DNA of 10,535 nt, taken from NCBI GenBank assembly GCA_964563965.1, contig CAZLZI010000037.1:1-10535 (forward strand), read 5' to 3'. The DNA comes from CAZCAQ01 sp964563965 (GTDB taxonomy: Bacteria; Patescibacteriota; WWE3; UBA101185; UBA10185). Shown here piece by piece: positions 6,111-10,535 of this stretch. The translations under genes and the position numbers were made by a program. The notes beneath the pieces were generated by a model. The model saw nothing but the letters and a program-made list of their open reading frames with translations. It had not been told where the DNA came from and did not search any database. Every line of letters starts with the position of its first letter. The first letter of the stretch is position 1.

Positions 6111-7083
6111 TGTAACCAAGTACCTTTAATCCCGGCAGATTTCCTAGAACTAAATAATCAAGTAAAGCCCCACCACCCGCAGAAACAAAAGAAAAAGAGT
6201 TAAGCATGCCTATTCTTGTTAGTGCGTGTATGGTATCACCTCCACCCACAACAGAAAAGGCACTCGATCTACTGATTGTTTGAGCGATAGTGTTTGTGCC
6301 TAAAGCATATTTTTCTTCTTCAAACTTACCCATCGGTCCCGCCCAAACAACTGTTGCACCTCTGTTCAAGATATTCACATACGTTTCCGCTGTTTTAATG
6401 CCTATATCAAACTTATGATCGTCACTATAATCAGACGGTAAGTATAAATTTGACGGCACATACGTATCCCACTCTAATCCAATACGTCCTCCGATAAGAA
6501 CATAGTCTGCAAACTCAACAAACTTCTTAACCAACGGTTTTTTCGTTTCTAATTTAGCTCCGCCAATTACAGCGACTAGTGGTCGCTTAGGATGTTTGAT
6601 AACTTTTTCAATATTACTAACTTCATTCATTAGAGAAATACCAGCATAGGAAGTTAAGACTCTTGGTATAGACACTATGGTTGTGTCATTTCGATGACAA
6701 ACACCAAACGCATCGTTTACATATAATGCAGCTCCCGAATGTTCTACCAACTCTTTAGCAAAAACCAAACTTGCAACTTGTTCGCGACTATCAAACCGTG
6801 TGTTCTCCAGTAAGAGGTACTTGCCTGTTCCTAACTGCGCATCATAAAAAGTACGCAGAACTTCTGTAGAAAAAGCTGGGTCTACTCCATCAGGCCGACC
6901 AATATGTCCAAGGATAACAGGCTGTGCTCCCTGTTTTTGTATGTGATTAAGGGTAGGCAGACTCGCATTAAGTCTGAAACTATCTTGGATTTTGCCATTA
7001 TCTATAGGTACATCAAGATCACATCTCACTAGAATCTTTGAACCAGCAACAAGCTGAGCATCAGTAATACACTTCATGGGCAT
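6103..7083 (-). CDS. pgk: phosphoglycerate kinase, shortened
   Basis: Pgk transfers phosphate from 1,3-bisphosphoglycerate to ADP. Conserved elements are VRCDLDVP (19-26), SFRLNASLPTL (35-45), LGHIGRP (58-64), LLLENTRF (90-97), YVNDAFGVCHR (121-131), VIGGAKLETK (172-181), WAGPMGKFE (247-255), VGGGDT (279-284) and SAGGGALLDYL (301-311). Substrate-binding Arg and nucleotide-binding Gly/Lys motifs are therefore present. The length is 326 residues against about 390-415. Two blocks are missing: one between GRP and LLLENTRF in the N-domain, one between GG (198-199) and DIG (226-228) in the C-domain. The start is the first ATG, 7 nt after a TATAAT box, suggesting a leaderless mRNA. A second ATG lies two codons inside. 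The next gene starts within its last codons. Confidence 0.93.
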   Translation of the reverse strand: MPMKCITDAQLVAGSKILVRCDLDVPIDNGKIQDSFRLNASLPTLNHIQKQGAQPVILGHIGRPDGVDPAFSTEVLRTFYDAQLGTGKYLLLENTRFDSREQVASLVFAKELVEHSGAALYVNDAFGVCHRNDTTIVSIPRVLTSYAGISLMNEVSNIEKVIKHPKRPLVAVIGGAKLETKKPLVKKFVEFADYVLIGGRIGLEWDTYVPSNLYLPSDYSDDHKFDIGIKTAETYVNILNRGATVVWAGPMGKFEEEKYALGTNTIAQTISRSSAFSVVGGGDTIHALTRIGMLNSFSFVSAGGGALLDYLVLGNLPGLKVLGYNG

Positions 7084-7090
7084 TAATTTA

Positions 7091-7096
7091 ATTATA
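7091..7096 (-). promoter_or_regulatory. -10 box of the pgk promoter (predicted leaderless)
   Basis: On the minus strand this is a perfect TATAAT. Its downstream edge lies 7 nt before the pgk ATG (7083), so transcription should begin at or next to the A of the start codon. No convincing -35 hexamer is seen 16-18 nt upstream. No Shine-Dalgarno sequence precedes pgk, which fits a leaderless transcript. Confidence 0.55.
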
Positions 7097-7105
7097 ACGT
7101 GTTTC

Positions 7106-7133
7106 TTGATTTTATTTAGTATTTTGTTATTAT
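7106..7133 (+). promoter_or_regulatory. promoter of the 75-residue ORF (predicted leaderless)
   Basis: TTGATT (7106-7111) and TATTAT (7128-7133) are separated by 16 nt, a good sigma-70-type pair. The -10 ends 7 nt before the ATG at 7141, so initiation at the start codon is predicted. The element shares the 57-bp pgk/ORF intergenic region with the oppositely oriented pgk -10 box, giving a compact divergent promoter pair. Confidence 0.55.
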
Positions 7134-7140
7134 TTCCCCG

Positions 7141-7368
7141 ATGGCTCCACTAAACACACCCTATACACTTGAATCGGAATTCCAACCGCTTGTCGAGCTG
7201 GCACCGATTATTTTACAACCCGGGGAAGGAGCATGGATGCTTACAAATCCAGCTACTTTGCCAGAAGAGTTCGAAGGTGTAAGAAATCTCGTAGTAGAAG
7301 CGAATACGAATGCTGGCGGAGTTGCAGTTTTACCATTTGAGAGCAGTCGTGAGGCTATTCTTGCGTAA
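7141..7368 (+). CDS. 75-residue acidic protein of unknown function
   Basis: I do not recognise this protein. It has 10 Glu, 2 Arg, no Lys, no Asp and no Cys, so it is strongly acidic. There is no obvious signal peptide or membrane helix. It reads as a small soluble domain with several Pro residues in the first half and a hydrophobic strand-like stretch (VRNLVVEAN, GGVAVLPFE) in the second. Support for a real gene: a well-formed promoter with the -10 box 7 nt from the ATG, a stop codon exactly abutting the gap stop on the other strand, and otherwise no empty DNA in this window. G+C is about 46% by hand count, higher than the AT-rich neighbours. An overlapping minus-strand frame (7161-7391) is less likely because it would run into gap and lacks a promoter. 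Confidence 0.55.
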   Translation: MAPLNTPYTLESEFQPLVELAPIILQPGEGAWMLTNPATLPEEFEGVRNLVVEANTNAGGVAVLPFESSREAILA

Positions 7369-8454
7369 CTAAGCTCCGATAAAAGCGGCAAGTTCGACTA
7401 GTCTGTTGCTGTAACCCCACTCGTTATCATACCAAGCAAGAACCTTAACTAAATCACCATCAATTACTTTAGTCATCTGCAAATCAACAATTGCTGAATA
7501 TTTACTCTGAATTATATCGCTTGAAACAAGTGGCTCATGAGCTACGGCCAATACATCTTTATAGAAATCTGTTTTACTTGCGTTAATTAGCGCGTTGTTT
7601 ACTTCTTCTACAGTTGTTTTCTTTTGCACAAGCATGGTTATATCTGATAAAGAGCCGGTTAAAACGGGGACTCTTAGGGAAATGCCGTCAAACTTACCTC
7701 GGAGATCAGGCATAACCTCTCCAGTTGCAGTAGCCGCTCCCGTTGTAGTGGGAATTATATTAAAGGCCGAGGCACGTGCTCTTCTTAAATCGGGTTTAAG
7801 GGCTGGTGGAACACTATCAACCACATTTTGTTCTGCGGTTAACGCATGGACTGTAGTCATAGCTGATTTAAGTATGGTGAAGTTAGAATGAATAACACGC
7901 ACTACAGGAGAAATACAGTTTGTTGTACATGAGGCATTCGACACTAAGTTCTGGCCCAAATACACATCGCTGTTTACACCCATCAAAAATGTCGGAACAC
8001 TGCCCTCACCGCTTACGGGCGAGGAGATAACAACTTTTTTAGCACCAGCATCAAGATGTGCTTTAGCGCTGCCGTCTTTGGTAAAGCGACCTGTGCATTC
8101 TAAAACAACATCTATTTCTAGTTCTTGCCATGGAAGGTTGGTTGGATCTTTTTCAGAAACAAATTTAATGCGTCTGTCCCCAATGATCAAATAAGTATCT
8201 TTGGTGGACACAAGGCTATAGTATTCCTTTGATGTAGCCCAAGACTCAAGTGCTTTTTTTGCCCCATCTATTTCGATAAAGACTTCCTTTGGATAAATAC
8301 CGTAAGAAGTGTCGTATTTGAAAAGGTGTGCAAGAACGGCAGGACCGGATAGATCGTTTATTGCTACAACCTCAAGAAGTGGGTTTTCCAAGGCTATTTT
8401 TAGTGAACATCTACCTATTCTTCCAAAACCGTTTATAGCAATCTTAATGGGCAT
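7369..8454 (-). CDS. gap: NAD-dependent glyceraldehyde-3-phosphate dehydrogenase
   Basis: This enzyme oxidises and phosphorylates glyceraldehyde 3-phosphate to 1,3-bisphosphoglycerate. Visible features are the Rossmann motif NGFGRIGR (8-15), Asp34 in AINDL (a sign of NAD preference), the catalytic SNASCTTNC (Cys176), the base in TTVHALT (His203), NIIPTTTGAA (232-241), RVPVLTGS (261-268) and WYDNEWGYSNR (341-351). The length is 361 residues, longer than the usual 330-340, because about 25 extra residues (about 62-86) are inserted in the nucleotide-binding domain before the IIGDRRIKFVSEKDP segment. The gene starts directly on the base after the trxA stop (TAA then ATG), so it is co-transcribed and probably coupled with trxA. 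Its stop abuts the stop of the convergent 75-residue ORF. Confidence 0.95.
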   Translation of the reverse strand: MPIKIAINGFGRIGRCSLKIALENPLLEVVAINDLSGPAVLAHLFKYDTSYGIYPKEVFIEIDGAKKALESWATSKEYYSLVSTKDTYLIIGDRRIKFVSEKDPTNLPWQELEIDVVLECTGRFTKDGSAKAHLDAGAKKVVISSPVSGEGSVPTFLMGVNSDVYLGQNLVSNASCTTNCISPVVRVIHSNFTILKSAMTTVHALTAEQNVVDSVPPALKPDLRRARASAFNIIPTTTGAATATGEVMPDLRGKFDGISLRVPVLTGSLSDITMLVQKKTTVEEVNNALINASKTDFYKDVLAVAHEPLVSSDIIQSKYSAIVDLQMTKVIDGDLVKVLAWYDNEWGYSNRLVELAAFIGA

Positions 8455-8727
8455 TTAGCTGTTTAAGGAGCTATCCAGCCAGCTTTTTAAAGCTTCTTTA
8501 GGCATTGCACCAAGTTTACGTGAGACTTCCTTCCCGTCCTTTAGTATGACGAAGGTAGGAATGCTCATGATCCCATATTGGGCAGCCATAGCGGAATCAG
8601 CATCCACATCAACTTTCTTGAACTCTATTTTACTTGCATAGTCCTTTTCCACCTCTGCAAAGACAGGTTTCATCACCTGACATGGACCACACCAATCTGC
8701 ATAAAAATCTATTAGGGTATAAGACAT
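8455..8727 (-). CDS. trxA: thioredoxin
   Basis: This is a 90-residue thioredoxin with the active site WCGPC (12-16; redox Cys13 and Cys16), the buried Asp/Lys-type strands VDVDAD (39-44), and the cis-Pro in SIPTF (Pro57). Typical thioredoxins have about 105-110 residues; here the first strand and helix are trimmed, so the active site is only 12 residues from the start. It reduces protein disulfides and would protect or regulate thiol enzymes. It heads a pair with gap, whose active-site Cys is oxidation-sensitive, so co-expression is sensible although a direct link is inference. It is the only gene here with a strong Shine-Dalgarno sequence (AAGGAG, 5 nt before ATG) and a leader of about 67 nt. 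Confidence 0.95.
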   Translation of the reverse strand: MSYTLIDFYADWCGPCQVMKPVFAEVEKDYASKIEFKKVDVDADSAMAAQYGIMSIPTFVILKDGKEVSRKLGAMPKEALKSWLDSSLNS

Positions 8728-8732
8728 ATATT

Positions 8733-8738
8733 CTCCTT
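8733..8738 (-). promoter_or_regulatory. strong Shine-Dalgarno of trxA
   Basis: AAGGAG on the minus strand sits 5 nt before the trxA ATG (8727). It fixes the trxA start and stands out because the other genes lack clear ribosome binding sites and appear to use coupling or leaderless initiation. Confidence 0.8.
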
Positions 8739-8800
8739 TTTAATTCTAACTGAAATGACTACTTTTATCGAGTGCTTGTCTGACGCAAAACACAATAATT

Positions 8801-8806
8801 ATTATA
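8801..8806 (-). promoter_or_regulatory. -10 box of the trxA-gap promoter
   Basis: This is a perfect TATAAT on the minus strand. The predicted start is near 8794-8795, giving a leader of about 67 nt ending in the trxA Shine-Dalgarno sequence. No good -35 is visible: the expected position (about 8823-8830) falls inside an inverted repeat and reads TCCTCA, so the promoter may need an activator or rely on the -10. Confidence 0.5.
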
Positions 8807-8821
8807 CTATGTTTGTAAAGC

Positions 8822-8837
8822 TTTGAGGAAACTCAAA
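8822..8837. repeat. inverted repeat TTTGAG-GAAA-CTCAAA between trxA and pyrG
   Basis: A perfect 6-bp inverted repeat with a GAAA spacer lies in the middle of the divergent trxA/pyrG region. It covers the position where the trxA -35 should be and ends 7 nt before the pyrG -35. No T-run follows on either strand, so it does not look like an intrinsic terminator. An operator for a dimeric regulator is possible but unproven. Confidence 0.4.
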
Positions 8838-8844
8838 TTACTCC

Positions 8845-8873
8845 TTGAGAAACTAACTTCTCTTTAATATAAT
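8845..8873 (+). promoter_or_regulatory. pyrG promoter (predicted leaderless)
   Basis: TTGAGA (8845-8850) and TATAAT (8868-8873) are separated by 17 nt, close to the sigma-70 ideal. Only five bases separate the -10 from the GTG at 8879, so transcription should start at or within a base or two of the start codon. No Shine-Dalgarno sequence could fit, consistent with a leaderless pyrG mRNA. Confidence 0.65.
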
Positions 8874-8878
8874 TAATC

Positions 8879-10535
8879 GTGCCCACTCAAAACACCAAAA
8901 CAATCCCAACAAAGAAAAATACAAAATATGTTTTTGTTACCGGCGGAGTTATATCAGGTCTTGGTAAAGGTATAGCAACTGCTTCTCTTGCAAAATTAAT
9001 AAAAAATGCAGGCTACACTGTATCTGTATTAAAAGCTGATATGTATTTAAATGTCGATGCTGGAACTATGAATCCTATCGAACATGGAGAAGTGTTTGTA
9101 ACTTGTGATGGCAAAGAAACAGATCAAGATATGGGACATTATGAAAGATTCTTAAACCAAGATCTTAAAGCTCATAACTATATGACCATGGGACAAATCT
9201 ATTACGATGTTCTGCTTAGAGAAAGACGGCTTGAATATGATGGTAAGTGTGTTGAAGGACACATTCACATTCCACAAGAGATAATAAAAAAGATACATGA
9301 AGTAGGACAGAAAGATAATGCTGATATTGTTTTTGTTGAGGTGGGAGGAACTGTTGGTGAATATCAAAATGTACTTTTCTTTGAAGCAATTCGAAGATTT
9401 AAACAAGCATTTCCACACAGCGTGTATCTTATTCATTTAGTTTATTTAATAACACCTCCTTTTTTAGGTGAGATGAAAAGTAAACCGGCACAAGCTTCAA
9501 TTTATGAGTTATACAAACTAGGTTTACACCCAGACTTTATTGTATGTAGAAGTCACTTTCCTGTAGATGAAAAAAGAAGACAGACGATTGCATTTAACAC
9601 AGGTATCCCCTACGACAATATAATTGGCGCACCTGATGTTGATACTATTTATAAAGTACCGGTCATGTTTCAAGATCAGGCATTTGCAGAAAAACTACTT
9701 GGACAGATGGACATGAAACCTAAACAAAAAAATCTTGAGCATTGGACAAAGATGGTAAACCAAGCAGGGAATCACAAGAAGAAAGTTAAAGTAGCAATTG
9801 CAGGTAAGTATTTCACCTCAGGTAACTTCTCGCTTGAGGATGCATACGTTTGTGTAATCGAAGCGTTAAAACATGCTGCATGGAGTTTGAATGCTGATTG
9901 TGAAATACACTGGTTTGATGTTGAGAGATTTGAGAAACCAAACGAATTAACAGCGCTTAAAAAAGAATTAACAAAGTTTGATGGCATTATTGTTCCTCAA
10001 GGCTGGGGTAAGCGAGGAGTTGAAGGCAAGATCAAGGCAGTAACTTTTGCACGAACTACAAAGCTTCCTTATCTTGGATTGTGTTTTGGCATGCAGATGG
10101 CAGCAATTGAATATGCAAGAAACGTGTTAAAACTAAATAATGCAAACTCTGTTGAAGCTGACTCAAGAACAAAGTATCCAATTATTCACATCATGCCTGA
10201 TCAAGAACAATATCTAAAAGATAAAAATTATGGTGGAACAATAAGACTGGGTAACTGGCCATGCAAAATTAAAAAAGGCACCATTCTTTACACAACATAC
10301 AAAGAACTAGAGGTACAAGAAAGACACAGGCACAGATACGAACTCAACAATGACTTTAGAAAACAACTTGAAGATGCGGGGTTAATTATTTCAGGAACAT
10401 CTCCAGATGATAGATTAGTTGAGGCGATAGAATTACCAAAGAGTGTTCATCCATTTTTCGTGGGTACGCAATTCCATCCAGAGTATAAATCAAGACCTCT
10501 TCATCCTCATCCTCTTTTTGTAGAGTTTCTTAAAG
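8879..10535 (+). CDS. pyrG: CTP synthase (partial, 3' end outside window)
   Basis: PyrG makes CTP from UTP, ATP and glutamine. The frame is open for 552 codons to the window edge. The N-terminal synthetase domain has the P-loop TGGVISGLGKG (21-31), NVDAGTMNPIEHGEVFVT (58-75), DQDMGHYERF (82-91), VEVGGTVG (153-160) and GEMKSKPAQ (197-205). The C-terminal class I glutamine amidotransferase domain has the nucleophile in LGLCFGMQ (Cys402), ERHRHRYE (481-488), and the His/Glu pair in QFHPEY (His533, Glu535). The triad is therefore complete. The GTG start is chosen because it follows the promoter directly and leaves about 16 residues before the YVFVTGG strand, a slightly long Thr/Lys-rich extension. 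Oddities are PQGWG where most enzymes have PGGFG, and GEYQN where GDIES is typical. Confidence 0.95.
   Translation, partial: MPTQNTKTIPTKKNTKYVFVTGGVISGLGKGIATASLAKLIKNAGYTVSVLKADMYLNVDAGTMNPIEHGEVFVTCDGKETDQDMGHYERFLNQDLKAHNYMTMGQIYYDVLLRERRLEYDGKCVEGHIHIPQEIIKKIHEVGQKDNADIVFVEVGGTVGEYQNVLFFEAIRRFKQAFPHSVYLIHLVYLITPPFLGEMKSKPAQASIYELYKLGLHPDFIVCRSHFPVDEKRRQTIAFNTGIPYDNIIGAPDVDTIYKVPVMFQDQAFAEKLLGQMDMKPKQKNLEHWTKMVNQAGNHKKKVKVAIAGKYFTSGNFSLEDAYVCVIEALKHAAWSLNADCEIHWFDVERFEKPNELTALKKELTKFDGIIVPQGWGKRGVEGKIKAVTFARTTKLPYLGLCFGMQMAAIEYARNVLKLNNANSVEADSRTKYPIIHIMPDQEQYLKDKNYGGTIRLGNWPCKIKKGTILYTTYKELEVQERHRHRYELNNDFRKQLEDAGLIISGTSPDDRLVEAIELPKSVHPFFVGTQFHPEYKSRPLHPHPLFVEFLK

Noticed and set aside
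6111..6119. TTG start three codons upstream for the ferredoxin-like gene
   Set aside because: It only deepens overlap with pgk; the ATG at 6110 gives a normal ferredoxin start (MAKILKVIF).
7358..7393. Possible bidirectional terminator hairpin at the gap / 75-residue ORF junction
   Set aside because: The pairing (CTTG/CAAG plus CCG/CGG) is short and interrupted and has no T-run on either strand.
5908..7891. Other opposite-strand frames at 5908-6129 (plus), 7161-7391 (minus) and 7595-7891 (plus)
   Set aside because: The first and third are antisense to the ferredoxin-like and gap genes; the second is antisense to the promoter-equipped 75-residue ORF and runs into the end of gap.
9152..9987. 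Minus-strand open frames at 9152-9436 and 9772-9987
   Set aside because: Both are antisense to the well-conserved pyrG coding sequence and have no promoter, Shine-Dalgarno sequence or recognisable domain.

Overview
The window looks like part of a streamlined bacterial genome, most likely Candidate Phyla Radiation / Patescibacteria. The grounds are moderately AT-rich DNA, almost no intergenic space (largest gap 151 bp), genes joined by ATGA and TAATG overlaps, several conserved enzymes far shorter than their usual family length (Pgk, TpiA, DNA polymerase III delta, thioredoxin), and a Gram-positive-like surface set (LCP protein, sortase, LPXTG-like protein) next to type IV pilus assembly genes. 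TGA ends pilN, pilO, the 60-residue gene and tpiA, so the standard bacterial code applies, not the TGA=Gly code of Gracilibacteria/Absconditabacteria. A more precise lineage cannot be read from the sequence.

Layout. (1) 6-1807, plus strand: pilN, pilO, a 60-residue membrane protein and a 164-residue protein with a C-terminal VPDTG cell-wall sorting signal, all overlapping as one operon. (2) 1804-4312, minus strand: sortase, a short HolA-like protein and a LytR-CpsA-Psr (LCP) protein, linked by 1-nt TAATG overlaps. The sortase gene converges on the gene of its probable substrate with a 4-nt overlap. (3) 4309-7083, minus strand: pgk, a small ferredoxin-like gene, a half-length aldehyde:ferredoxin oxidoreductase (AOR)-like gene and tpiA, running directly into the LCP-holA-sortase group. 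(4) 7141-7368, plus strand: an unrecognised 75-residue acidic ORF, divergent from pgk and exactly abutting the end of gap. (5) 7369-8727, minus strand: trxA and gap with touching stop and start codons. (6) 8879-10535, plus strand: pyrG (CTP synthase), running off the window.

How the genes fit together. Minus-strand genes supply three consecutive glycolytic enzymes (TpiA, Gap, Pgk) plus thioredoxin. An unusual redox pair, a single-cluster ferredoxin and an AOR N-terminal half, sits between pgk and tpiA. This pair is the most novel-looking part of the window: AOR-family enzymes include glyceraldehyde-3-phosphate:ferredoxin oxidoreductase, yet this protein ends after about half the family length and has lost several family features. 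The envelope genes at the left (pilus, sortase substrate, sortase, LCP) appear to be a surface module.

Three starts (pgk, the 75-residue ORF, pyrG) lie 5-7 nt downstream of a strong -10 hexamer, which predicts leaderless mRNAs. Only trxA has a long leader and a strong Shine-Dalgarno sequence. No CRISPR array, tRNA, rRNA, insertion sequence or convincing terminator was seen.
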